Assembly (NCBI RefSeq): GCF_016772475.1
Contig: NZ_CP068595.1
Coordinates: 186,001-250,000 of the forward strand
Source: Paenibacillus sonchi
GTDB taxonomy: Bacteria; Bacillota; Bacilli; Paenibacillales; Paenibacillaceae
Length of the DNA: 64,000 nucleotides
Reading direction: 5' to 3'
Under the pieces are notes generated by a model. It did no database searches. It saw nothing but the letters and a program-made list of their open reading frames with translations, and was not told where the DNA came from. The translations under genes were made by a program, and so were the position numbers. This document shows positions 29,801-37,963 of this stretch, piece by piece (position 1 is the first letter of the stretch; every line of letters starts with the position of its first letter).

Positions 29801-30965
29801 TGAAATCGACTATTCCCCGGCCTGCCTTCTCGATCCGGTAGCGTTCCCCGAATTCGATGACCGTCTCAGCCAGCTCCCGCATCAGCGGAGCGGCCTCATG
29901 CAGTTCAGCCAAAAAGGCTTCAGCGGGGCGGCCAAAAAGCGATTTTTGCAGCTCCAGCAAGCTTTTCTTCACATTGTCACGCAGTTCCTTAACCCGCTCC
30001 TGCAGCCCCGGGTCGGTCGAATCCTTCTTGCAGGCCTTCAGCTTCCCAAACGATATTTCAATAAAAATATTATACAGCTCGGCCCACGGACGGAATTCCA
30101 GCGCTTCCTGCAGCGCCTGCACCATTTCCAGATCCGCAGCCAGATTGTCTGCGTAAGGAGCGGGGCCGCCGGGCTGCAGGGCAATTTCCCGGCCCTGGCG
30201 CAGCTGACTCGCCGCGCCGTCCAGCGTGAGCTTCGCTTCCGCCAGGATGCTCTGCACCCATGGCGTGCGGCTCAGGGCCTCCGTATCCGGCAGCGAGAAA
30301 TCCGCTGCGGTGTCCCGCAGCCACTGTGCCGGCCAGGGATGGCTGCGCGCAAAATCATGCAGCCGCTGCACCAGGGAATGGACAGCATCATCGCTGCGCT
30401 CGCCGCTGAACCAGTCAGCCAGCCGCACAAACACTGTATCCTCCCCGTCTCCGGCAACCTCCCCATATTTCTCTTCCAGCAGCTCTTCAAGCAGCTCCTG
30501 GCGCATCATCTCCGCCTCATGCTCATTCAGAATCCGGAAGCCCGGATCAATGGGGATGAGCTGGTAATAACGCCGGATCACCTCCAGGCAAAAGGAATGC
30601 AGCGTCGTAATCGAAGCTCTGCCAAGCAGGGCAAGCTGACGGCGCAGATGCTCATTGCCATGGCTTTCTTCCTCTTTCCCGGAGCTTTCTTCCTCCAGCT
30701 TCCGTTCCAGTGCCTCGCGGATGCGTTGCCGCATTTCGGCAGCCGCTGCTTTGGTAAAGGTAGCCACCAGCAGCCTGTCCACACTGAACCCGTTCTCCTC
30801 ATTGCTGATTTTACGGATAATCCGCTCCACCAGCACCGCTGTTTTGCCGGAGCCCGCCGCCGCCGCGACCAGGATATCGTCACCGCTCTCGGCAATGGCG
30901 CGCCACTGGTCATCGCTCCATAGGCTGCCTTCCGGCTTGGGTTCTATTTCCGCTCTCCGTATCAT
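26814..30965 (-). CDS. addA: Helicase-exonuclease AddAB subunit A
   Basis: UvrD-type helicase plus nuclease subunit that resects double-strand breaks (RecBCD counterpart). Seen: Walker A AAAAGSGKTAVLVERI (about residues 34-49), FTKAAAAEMRQRI, LLDEYQDTNSVQEEI, GDMKQSIYRFR, VRIMTIHKSKGLEFPVVF, LYVGLTRPRDKM, and a C-terminal RecB-type nuclease motif LILLDYKTDAV. The length of 1383 residues is above the usual 1200-1250 because of Ser/Gly/Glu-rich insertions (for example around residues 490-520 and 760-800). The start overlaps the addB stop as ATGA with GGAGGAGAG upstream. Confidence 0.97.
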   Translation of the reverse strand: MIRRAEIEPKPEGSLWSDDQWRAIAESGDDILVAAAAGSGKTAVLVERIIRKISNEENGFSVDRLLVATFTKAAAAEMRQRIREALERKLEEESSGKEEESHGNEHLRRQLALLGRASITTLHSFCLEVIRRYYQLIPIDPGFRILNEHEAEMMRQELLEELLEEKYGEVAGDGEDTVFVRLADWFSGERSDDAVHSLVQRLHDFARSHPWPAQWLRDTAADFSLPDTEALSRTPWVQSILAEAKLTLDGAASQLRQGREIALQPGGPAPYADNLAADLEMVQALQEALEFRPWAELYNIFIEISFGKLKACKKDSTDPGLQERVKELRDNVKKSLLELQKSLFGRPAEAFLAELHEAAPLMRELAETVIEFGERYRIEKAGRGIVDFSDLEHYCLQILRHEDSEPGHSLPSDAAMEYRDQFDEVLLDEYQDTNSVQEEIVRLISRESPGNRFMVGDMKQSIYRFRLAEPGLFLDKYKSFGSAADRGNDALTGSHEAAGAVEALEPSKPGGSVIDLARNFRSRLEVVNAVNMIFRQIMDSTVAEISYDERAELVYGAHFPGAAEKGPDTYFAPELLLIDRGASSSSRTEESAEDGELPAQENEAMESETAQLEARAIVRRISQMTGMSGGEPLMIYDKALKIMRPVVYGDIVILLRSARIWTPLMVEELRLEGIPAYGDQNKGYFQATEVEIALSLLQIVDNPRQDIPLAGVLRSPVVNLREEELAAVRLCSDGSFLDAVLAAAGEQTETGDAPGGHHALKSGASNSDDPAAPNESPAGDGPSADHMAGKAAMPEISGKLRKKLQVFLRQLEGWRTAARQGSLSTLIWRIYTESGYLEWVGGLPGGFQRQNNLTALYDRAVQFENDTNARGLFRFLVFINRLRENGGDLGAAGGTGEEAGGVRIMTIHKSKGLEFPVVFLAGMAKPFNRQDLHSPFLMHEELGFGPRFVEPKTRVTYPTLPYLAISRRSRLELLAEEMRVLYVGLTRPRDKMILVGTVRDLPRTLAGWSSVQGREQMLLEDHMLARGRSYLDWVGPALIRHPRAAILRKLAGADGPVSAVLHGDASNWSISAVNAQELSSGSALAGSGTADQNEERQAALEALRHGRRVPNGSAAREAEVTGRLKWVYPYAAASGIPAKTSVTELKSMLSMQEQPSYDLLEESLYGDAGLSLTRGAAGTDSLHLQRPKFMEKRGLSPSERGTAYHTVMQHMPLEGVVDRSVLEATIARLTRLAILTGEQAEAVEISDIEAFYSGEMGRRLIGASWKRREQPFSYMVPAGEAYHGLEYLNEAAAGLEAPAGNEAFGESVLIQGVIDCLFREEGRLILLDYKTDAVLEHQGGLETLKEKYRFQLELYSKALLAILGEPVSEIWLYFFDGGHAVKL

Positions 30966-33900
30966 GGCTTCTCTCCTCCTTCGCGGGACAGCAGGTCCCA
31001 GATGACTTCCTTGCCCGGCTTGCCGAGATTGTTGTAGGCATTGCCTTCCACGGCCTCATCGAATTGGCATACCGGCCGGAAAGAGCAGAAGGTGCAAGCT
31101 GTTTCCTGCTGTATCCGGTAAGGCTGGATCGCTACATCCCCTTCAGTAATGCGTGTCCCGATATCAGAGATGGTGCTGCGCACTGAGGACAGCAAATGCC
31201 CCCATTGCTCGGGAGTGGCTACCGAAGCACTGCTGTAAAAGCTCCCGTCGCTCTTCAGCGCCACCGGCACGATTGAGGAATACCCCTTATCCAGAGTGGT
31301 ATCCATCAGGGAGACCACTTCACGGTCCGCCGTCAGCAGCCCCTTCATCTTGAACCGTTTCATCAGCTCCTGCTCTGCCTGCTCGCGGTTCATGCCGTTC
31401 GCTGAAGTCAGCAGCGGATCATGCACATGGAAATAGAGCGTTCCGGCCGGCAGGGCGGTTTGGCCGAGCCACTGCTCCGAATACGTAAGCAGAACATCGA
31501 GGTAGGTCAGCATTTGCAGGGACAGTCCGTAATAGACCTCATGCAGTTTGAGATCCTTCTGGCTTGATTTGTAGTCGATGACCCGCAGCAGGATGCCCTG
31601 TTCGCCTTCAGCCATATCCACACGGTCGATCCGGCCCACTACCTCCATCACACAGCCGTTCGGCAGTGTAATCCTCAGCGGCGGGAGATCCTTGCCCGGG
31701 CCAAAGTCCAGTTCCAGCCCCACCGGCTCAAAGCTGCCCCTCCTGGCGTGTTCACCGAGGATGACTGAGGCGCGGCCGACAATGTTTTTGAGCTTGCGGG
31801 AGATGTATCCGTAGCGTTTGCTGCTCATTAGAATTTCGCCCTGCAGGAGCGGAGAGAGCCGGTCCACGGTCTCGCCGGCTTCACGGCGGCATTCCTCCGC
31901 AGACATGCTTCCCCAGCTCCGTCCCTGCTTCTGCAGCCGCAGAGCCATATCGCTGAGAGCGGCATGGAACAGTTGTCCAATGTCCGGTGCCTTCAGCTTA
32001 TACAGCTGGCGTTCCTTCAGTCTCAGTCCGTACGAAGCGAAATGCGAGAAGGCGCAGGCCACGAACTTCTCCATGCGTGACACACTTCCGCGTAGCGTTG
32101 TCCCGCCGTACAGGCGCAGACTGGTCTCCCGCTTCAACCGGATTCCTTCATTGCGGTAGAACAGGGAGCCGAGCAGCCGTTCCAGCTTCGGTCCATACTC
32201 CGCATCGGTGATAAACCAGTTATAGACATCCCACCAAAATGCGGGAATTTCCACCCCCTGGCGATACTGCCGAAGCTGCATAATGAGCATTCGCAGCGTC
32301 TGTTCCGGCTGGCTGACAAAGCTCAGATGCAGCGCTTCTAGAGTCTCTGCATCGTCTGAAACTCCAGCTGCAGACGATGGAAATCCGGAAACGAAATACT
32401 CTTTCAGTGCTCCAGGAAACATGCCGTGCAATTGGCGGATAATTTCCGATGGCAGCAGCGCCTTGCCCTCTTCATCCGCTGTCGCGTAACTGATCCAGAG
32501 CTTGCGGCTCGCCGTAGTGAGTGTATTGTAGATCAGAAAGCGCTCATCGAGCAGCTTGCGGGAAGAGCCGGGAGCAAGCTCCATTCCCGCATTCTCCAGC
32601 AGCAGACGCTCCCCTTCCGAGAGAATGCCGTCTTCCTTGAACTGGGCAGGAACAACACCTTCATTAAATCCCAGCAAAAAGGCATATTTGACACCCGATA
32701 CCCGGGTGCGGTCCATATTCCCTACCAGCACCTGATCCAGTGCGGGAGGCACAAGCCCCATCTTCAGTTCAGCCAGACCTGTCTCCAGCACCCCGGCGAA
32801 AACTTCAAACTCCATTCTTTCATTGCCCATCATCTCCGCAATCTGATCCAGAAGGTCCAGCACCGCACCCCACAGCTGCGTGTGCTCCCGGGCTGCCTCA
32901 GGCTGTCCAAGCTCCAAAGCCCGGGCACTCAACTGTTCCAGCTTGCGGGCGGCATCCATATCCTGCAATAAAAAATATACCGCTTTGCACAGCTCCAGAC
33001 CGCTGCGGCTTTTTTTGATCCGCTGTTCAAAAGCCTGCAGCGGACCCGTAATAACCCTACGGCATGCCTCCATTTTCGCCAGCAGCTCTTCATCCACAAC
33101 TCGGGCACCCTCCAGCGAAAGGCTCGGAATTCCTTTCCAGGACCGGCCATCCGTCCAGCGGTAGCCCTGAATGCCGCAGGCCAGCACGTAATTCTCCAGC
33201 GCATCCATATCCGCACGGGTCACACTGCGGTCCAATGGCAGCAGCAGCTCTGTCTTCACACAGCGGAACACATCCTCATACCGCCACCGGCGCCGCACCA
33301 CATCAAAGGCAGAGCGGATAAATTCCACCAGCGGATGATGCAGCTCATTCATTTTTTGGTCAAGGAAGAACGGAATCCCGTAATCCTGGAACAGGGGGGC
33401 CACAAGCTGCTCATAATCGGCAATATTGCGCATGAATACAGCCATCTCCCCGTATTTGGCCCCTTCCTCACGGGCCAGCCGGAGCATTTCCCGCAGGCTT
33501 CCTTCCACCTCGGCTCTGCGCGAAGCGGCCGCTGTAAGGGTAATGGCCTCTGCAACGGCAGAAGCTGTACCGGTCCAGCGGTTCCGGCGTCCAAATCCCC
33601 GCTCCAAATGGGCAAGGACAGGATTCCCGGCAAAACGCGGCAGCACCGGCGGCGCCAGCAGCTCGTCCCATACCGTCAGCCCCATTTCCTCAGCCATTCC
33701 ACGCAGCTTGATGTAGGTTACTGCGGCAGGATGGAACAGCTCCAATTCATGCGGCTGCAATCCCGGAGGATAAATCCGGTCCAGTGTCAATGAGACCGTA
33801 ACCTTGGCGGCATACTGCATCAGCTCCCGCAGCACAGCAAATTCCTGTGTGGTGAACCCGTGAAAGCCGTCGACCCAGATTTCCGAACCACGAATATATG

Positions 33901-34489
33901 AGGATTCCTTAATATGCTCAGCCAGCTCGGCGAGGCGGTCCTCTTCATCGATATACAGCTGGGACATTTCCTGTTCCAGCTCGCTGAACACGATATGTAA
34001 ATCATCCAGCTTGCTGGCAAGAATAGGACTCCGCAGCGTGGAATCTCGCATCCCCGACAACTGTTCCTCCAGATCAGCTGCGCCGAGGCAGCAGCGCTTC
34101 AGCTCCGTATGCAGCTGGCTAAGCCGTTCCACAAAACCCGGTCTGTCGCTTGATGCCCCGAACAGCTTCAGCTCTTCCTTGCGGCGGCTGATAATCTTGT
34201 AGATCAGCATCTTCTTGCCTTCCTCGCTGATCGGCAGGCTGGCGCTGCCGCCGGTCTCCTGCTTCACCCGGTGGGCCAGCCGCGAGAAGCTCAGGGTCTG
34301 GGCACGGATGCTGCCCTTACTCTTGCCCGTCTTCAGCAGCCCTTGCTCCGCACCAAAGGAGCCCTGCTCCGGAACAAGCACTATCATCGGGGGGCCCAGC
34401 GGCTCCCGCTCCAGAGCGGAGTTTACTTCCCTCCATATATTCGTAGTCTTTCCGCTGCCTGAGCGGCCAATCAAAAAGTGTACCGTCAT
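30962..34489 (-). CDS. addB: Helicase-exonuclease AddAB subunit B
   Basis: Second AddAB subunit, carrying a nuclease domain and the Chi-recognition fold. Seen: Walker A GRSGSGKTTNI near the N-terminus, PEQGSFGAEQGLL, a nuclease motif VIDYKSSQKDLKLHEVYYGL, and the four iron-sulfur cysteines, one in FVACAFSHFASYG and three in CTFCSFRPVC near the C-terminus. The length of 1175 residues is typical. ATG 34489 or GTG 34492 are both compatible with GGAAGGAG upstream. First gene of the addB-addA-sbcD-sbcC operon. Confidence 0.97.
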   Translation of the reverse strand: MTVHFLIGRSGSGKTTNIWREVNSALEREPLGPPMIVLVPEQGSFGAEQGLLKTGKSKGSIRAQTLSFSRLAHRVKQETGGSASLPISEEGKKMLIYKIISRRKEELKLFGASSDRPGFVERLSQLHTELKRCCLGAADLEEQLSGMRDSTLRSPILASKLDDLHIVFSELEQEMSQLYIDEEDRLAELAEHIKESSYIRGSEIWVDGFHGFTTQEFAVLRELMQYAAKVTVSLTLDRIYPPGLQPHELELFHPAAVTYIKLRGMAEEMGLTVWDELLAPPVLPRFAGNPVLAHLERGFGRRNRWTGTASAVAEAITLTAAASRRAEVEGSLREMLRLAREEGAKYGEMAVFMRNIADYEQLVAPLFQDYGIPFFLDQKMNELHHPLVEFIRSAFDVVRRRWRYEDVFRCVKTELLLPLDRSVTRADMDALENYVLACGIQGYRWTDGRSWKGIPSLSLEGARVVDEELLAKMEACRRVITGPLQAFEQRIKKSRSGLELCKAVYFLLQDMDAARKLEQLSARALELGQPEAAREHTQLWGAVLDLLDQIAEMMGNERMEFEVFAGVLETGLAELKMGLVPPALDQVLVGNMDRTRVSGVKYAFLLGFNEGVVPAQFKEDGILSEGERLLLENAGMELAPGSSRKLLDERFLIYNTLTTASRKLWISYATADEEGKALLPSEIIRQLHGMFPGALKEYFVSGFPSSAAGVSDDAETLEALHLSFVSQPEQTLRMLIMQLRQYRQGVEIPAFWWDVYNWFITDAEYGPKLERLLGSLFYRNEGIRLKRETSLRLYGGTTLRGSVSRMEKFVACAFSHFASYGLRLKERQLYKLKAPDIGQLFHAALSDMALRLQKQGRSWGSMSAEECRREAGETVDRLSPLLQGEILMSSKRYGYISRKLKNIVGRASVILGEHARRGSFEPVGLELDFGPGKDLPPLRITLPNGCVMEVVGRIDRVDMAEGEQGILLRVIDYKSSQKDLKLHEVYYGLSLQMLTYLDVLLTYSEQWLGQTALPAGTLYFHVHDPLLTSANGMNREQAEQELMKRFKMKGLLTADREVVSLMDTTLDKGYSSIVPVALKSDGSFYSSASVATPEQWGHLLSSVRSTISDIGTRITEGDVAIQPYRIQQETACTFCSFRPVCQFDEAVEGNAYNNLGKPGKEVIWDLLSREGGEKP

Positions 34490-34492
34490 CAC

Positions 34493-35271
34493 AGTAGACT
34501 CCTTCCGAAATTATCCAATCGATTTGGTTAACCCTACAATGGCTTTGCATTTATTTACGAGAGTAAGGTAGGTATATGCGCATCTTAACTACAATCAAGT
34601 TTTGGGAGGCCGTATCTGGCGGCCACGCCTATCAACTTAATGTAAAGGTACTTTTACATTTGCTCTCACCGTTATGTGTGCTATTCGTTTATTCAACGGT
34701 ATTTCTGCTTTTGCTTTTACCGCAGCAGTTTCTTCGAGCCTATGTAACGGCATTTCTGCCGCTCACTCCGCCGCCGCTGCCCGCCCCTGCTAATCCTCTG
34801 CATTCAGAAGTAGAACACTTATACTATATTAATATATTGCTGGTCTAATTTCGAAAATTTTCATATGAATCCGTCCCAATAGTATAACATACCTCTCCCA
34901 TCTAGAACATATGTTTGCCATTCTTTTCATATATGAGTTAAAAAAGAAGAGCCCCATGATCAACACGGGCCTCCTCTGTAATTTCATCTTCTCGGTCGAT
35001 ATAAATAAGCTTTTACTGCACCGATGTTCTGACTTGATTGCATTATCTGCAACAGAATTCCTTGGCATACTGCAGTAAACAATATTCTGCTGCATTTCAT
35101 ACAACAGATTTCGGGGATTTAGCGTCAAAAGAGCCTTTTCCCTTAAATCTGCTGTAGGCCGAATTTCGGCGAATTAGTTTTACTTTTTCCACTAAGATTT
35201 AGTTCCTGATGAGCCTCACTCACGTTCCCCAAGCTTTCAGGTTTTCCAGTTGAACTCATAAAATACGGCGT
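34493..35271. other. Gene-poor AT-rich gap between addB and the rlmI-like gene
   Basis: No gene I can support. Two ORFs of about 90-99 codons (34576-34848 plus; 34829-35128 minus) have low-complexity or unremarkable translations. A degenerate repeat is visible: TTGCATTATCTGCAACAGAATT near 35039 and TGCTGCATTTCATACAACAGATTT near 35088. Confidence 0.6.
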
Positions 35272-36669
35272 TTATTTGCTGCGCACCTCAAAAATGGCAA
35301 ATTTCAAGTAGTGGCCTTCGTCCACACCGAGAATTTGCGGGTGGTCTTTGCCGGCGGCCCGCCACTCAATGAGGCGGAGCACTTTGCCGGCATCCTTCGC
35401 CGCTTCGGCGATGGTGTCGAGGAACAGCTGCGGCTGCATGTGGTAGGAGCAGCTTGCCGTTACGAGATAGCCGCCCTCATTGACAAGCTTCATGCCGTGC
35501 AGGTTAATGTCCTTGTAGCCGCGGCAGGCTCCAGCCACCGCACTTTTGGTCTTGGCAAAAGCAGGCGGGTCGAGAATAACAACATCCCAGGTGCGCCCGC
35601 CGCCGGCGGTCATTGGCTTGGCTGTATCTGTTTTGGAGGCAGGTTTGGTGCCTGTTTTGGCATCCAATGTACCGGTGGCCCGCTCGGAGCGCTCTTCAAG
35701 GCCTTTTACCTGATTGCGCAGGAAGGCAAACGCATCGTCTACCACAAACTCCACCCGGTCGCTGAAGCCGTTCAACTCTACGTTGGCTTTGGCGCTTTCG
35801 ATGGCATGTGCGGAAACGTCCAGGCAGGTCACCTTCTTGGCCCCATATTTGCAGGCATGGAGAGTGAAGCTGCCGGTATGCGCAAAGCATTCCAGCACCG
35901 TCGCACCGTCCCAATAAGGGAAGGTAACCGGCTTGCCGCTTTTGTTGACCGGAAGCGTCTGAACGGTTCCGTCCTCTGCCGCCACCTCCTGCAGCGTGAT
36001 CCCGCTGCGCCCGCCCCAGCCTTGGATCAGCGGAGCAATGGAAGCCCGGTTCTCGCGCTGGTCAAAAAAGTATCCTGTCTTCTGCCCCTCTTCTATATCA
36101 ACGATCACCTTGAGGCCATTCTCACTCATCGTAATGTGGCGCGGGCACTCCCCGTACAGCACTCCGGTTCTCTGTTCAAGCCCTTCCAGCTCGCGCACGC
36201 TGACATCGCTGCGCTCATATATGCCGCGCGGGGCAACGACTTCTACCAGCGCCTGCACAATCTGATCGCGGCACTTGTCCATTCCCAGCGTCAACAGCTG
36301 CACTACCAGGACCTCGCCAAACTGGTCGATAATCAGGCCGGGCAGAAAATCCGCTTCGCCATATACCAGGCGGTAGGCATCCGCTCCCGGCAGAAACCGC
36401 TGTCTATGGCGCAGGCAGCTTGCCAACCGCCCGGCAAAAAAAGCGGTATCCATAGCCGCCAGCGGACTCCGGGCGAGAATTCTCACCCGGATCTGCGAAA
36501 CGGGATTGTAATAACCCGTCCCCAGATATCTCCCTTGATGATTAAACACATCCACTAATCCGCCAGGCTGCGGATCGCCGTCTACAGAGGCTACCTCGCT
36601 GGCGTAAACCCAAGGATGGCCCTGCTCCAGTCTTTTTTTACGGCTGCGTTCCAAGATAACTGATGCCAA
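35272..36669 (-). CDS. Class I rRNA (cytosine-C5) methyltransferase, RlmI/YwbD-like
   Basis: SAM-dependent methyltransferase with an N-terminal PUA domain, probably methylating 23S rRNA. Seen: ILERSRKKRLEQGHPWVYASE (PUA start), EGQKTGYFFDQRENR, the SAM motif TVLECFAHTGSFTLHACKYG and catalytic VVILDPPAFAKTK plus TASCSYHM. At about 465 residues it exceeds the usual 390-400 because of two low-complexity insertions, one (about 35 residues, Lys/Thr/Gly-rich) just before the catalytic DPPAF strand. The TTG at 36669 follows GGGAG by 9 nt; the in-frame extension to 36753 is unlikely. Divergent from the yqeW-like gene. Confidence 0.88.
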   Translation of the reverse strand: MASVILERSRKKRLEQGHPWVYASEVASVDGDPQPGGLVDVFNHQGRYLGTGYYNPVSQIRVRILARSPLAAMDTAFFAGRLASCLRHRQRFLPGADAYRLVYGEADFLPGLIIDQFGEVLVVQLLTLGMDKCRDQIVQALVEVVAPRGIYERSDVSVRELEGLEQRTGVLYGECPRHITMSENGLKVIVDIEEGQKTGYFFDQRENRASIAPLIQGWGGRSGITLQEVAAEDGTVQTLPVNKSGKPVTFPYWDGATVLECFAHTGSFTLHACKYGAKKVTCLDVSAHAIESAKANVELNGFSDRVEFVVDDAFAFLRNQVKGLEERSERATGTLDAKTGTKPASKTDTAKPMTAGGGRTWDVVILDPPAFAKTKSAVAGACRGYKDINLHGMKLVNEGGYLVTASCSYHMQPQLFLDTIAEAAKDAGKVLRLIEWRAAGKDHPQILGVDEGHYLKFAIFEVRSK

Positions 36670-36767
36670 TACTTTCAACTCCCTGTTCTTGTTGATGGAT
36701 TCTATACATGTCCACTTCGCTGCATTCATATATTGGTGTACAACCCCGTTCAAAGGAGCCTGCCCTT

Positions 36768-37757
36768 ATGATCCGTGATGTGCTGTTCCCTGTCATATAT
36801 GGTCTTGTAATCTTCCTCGCCGGCATGAAGCTGATGGAAGCGGCGCTGGCGAAGCTCGCCGGTCCCCTGCTCACGCGGACCCTGCATAAAGCAACCTCCA
36901 CACCGTTAAAAGGCCTGATCGCCAGCAGCCTGCTGTCGGCACTGCTGCAGAGCAGCACCGCCGTAACGGTACTGACCATCGGCATGGTTAATGCCGGACT
37001 GCTGACGTATGCCCGGACACTGGGCATTATCCTTGGCAGCAACATCGGCACCTGCCTGACCACAGAGCTGATCGGCCTGCAGATCAGCCGGATGGCCGCG
37101 CCGCTGCTGGTCTTGTCGCTGTGCCTGTGGGCGGCGGCCGTCCTGCTCGGCGAGCTGCCAGCCCCAAGCACACGGATAGCCGCCTCCTGCCGCAAGCTGG
37201 CCACACCGCTGCAGTTCATCAGCCTGGCCGCAGCCGGCTTTTCGCTCGTCCTCTGGGGCATCGCGGTCATGCAGTCGATCGGTCCCGCCCTGCAGGCCAG
37301 CGGCCTCTTCCGCTGGTTCCTGGACCATGCCGCAACCAGCGCGCTCTGGGGGCTGGCTGCCGGAGCCTGCCTGACGGCGATGCTCCACAGCAGCGCGGCG
37401 GTCATCGGCATGGCTATGGGCCTTGCCAGCTCCGGTGTCATGCCGCCCGGACTTGGCATCGCCATCGTGCTTGGCGCCAACATCGGCACCTGCGTCACAG
37501 CCGTAATCGCTGCAATCGGCGGCTCGGCTTCCGGCAAATTCGTCGCCGGGTCGCATGTAGCGCTTAATGTCGGCGGCGCCCTGCTGTTCCTGCCCTTTAT
37601 TCAGCAGCTGCAGGTCTTGTCCGCCTGGATGGGCGGCGGTCCCGCCGCCCAGCTCGCCCATGCCCAGACAATCTTCAATGTCGTCTGCTCCCTTGGTGTG
37701 CTGCCGCTGTGCTACCTGCCGGTATGGACCCGGCTGGAGGAACGGCTGCAACCGTAA
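36768..37757 (+). CDS. yqeW: Na/Pi cotransporter family protein (YqeW-like)
   Basis: Predicted integral-membrane sodium/phosphate symporter of the PNaS/NptA group. Seen: eight or more hydrophobic segments and the duplicated family motif, LLQSSTAVTVLTIGMVNAGL with ILGSNIGTCLTTE in the first half, and LHSSAAVIGMAMGLASSG with LGANIGTCVTAVIA in the second. The length of 329 residues lacks the PhoU-like tail found in longer members. The ATG at 36768 follows AAAGGAG. In B. subtilis yqeW lies between yqeV and rpsU, so this is probably the orthologue. Confidence 0.88.
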   Translation: MIRDVLFPVIYGLVIFLAGMKLMEAALAKLAGPLLTRTLHKATSTPLKGLIASSLLSALLQSSTAVTVLTIGMVNAGLLTYARTLGIILGSNIGTCLTTELIGLQISRMAAPLLVLSLCLWAAAVLLGELPAPSTRIAASCRKLATPLQFISLAAAGFSLVLWGIAVMQSIGPALQASGLFRWFLDHAATSALWGLAAGACLTAMLHSSAAVIGMAMGLASSGVMPPGLGIAIVLGANIGTCVTAVIAAIGGSASGKFVAGSHVALNVGGALLFLPFIQQLQVLSAWMGGGPAAQLAHAQTIFNVVCSLGVLPLCYLPVWTRLEERLQP

Positions 37758-37877
37758 CTGCTTGTGCTTCCGCCAGCATGCGGGTGCTGTATGATGCTGT
37801 ATCATTATACTTCAATCCGCTCTGCAGTTCTAATGCTATTCTCCCCTGACCGCTTCAGAGAAGCAGCCAGGGGAACG

Positions 37878-37907
37878 AAAAAACCCGCCACCCCCTTAAA
37901 GGCGGGT
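37878..37907 (-). terminator. Terminator of the Big_2 protein gene
   Basis: On the minus strand ACCCGCC, an 11-nt loop, GGCGGGT then TTTTT, about 57 nt beyond the stop of the Ig-like repeat gene. Confidence 0.85.
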
Positions 37908-37963
37908 CTGCGGGTCTGTGAAATTTCTTGTGGACAGATTCACCGATCGAATGGAGAATCCAT

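Noticed and set aside
29763..30923. 386-codon plus-strand ORF opposite addA
   Set aside because: Antisense of the conserved AddA helicase region; no family resemblance.
34576..34848. 90-codon ORF upstream of addB (plus strand)
   Set aside because: Leu/Pro-rich translation with no recognisable pattern, in an AT-rich promoter gap; I left it out despite a fair AAGGTAGG site.
35311..36558. 415-codon plus-strand ORF opposite the rlmI-like gene
   Set aside because: Antisense of a protein with intact SAM and DPPAF motifs.
36638..37805. Minus-strand ORFs of about 299 codons opposite the Na/Pi transporter
   Set aside because: Antisense of a membrane protein with duplicated QSS/SNIGT motifs.
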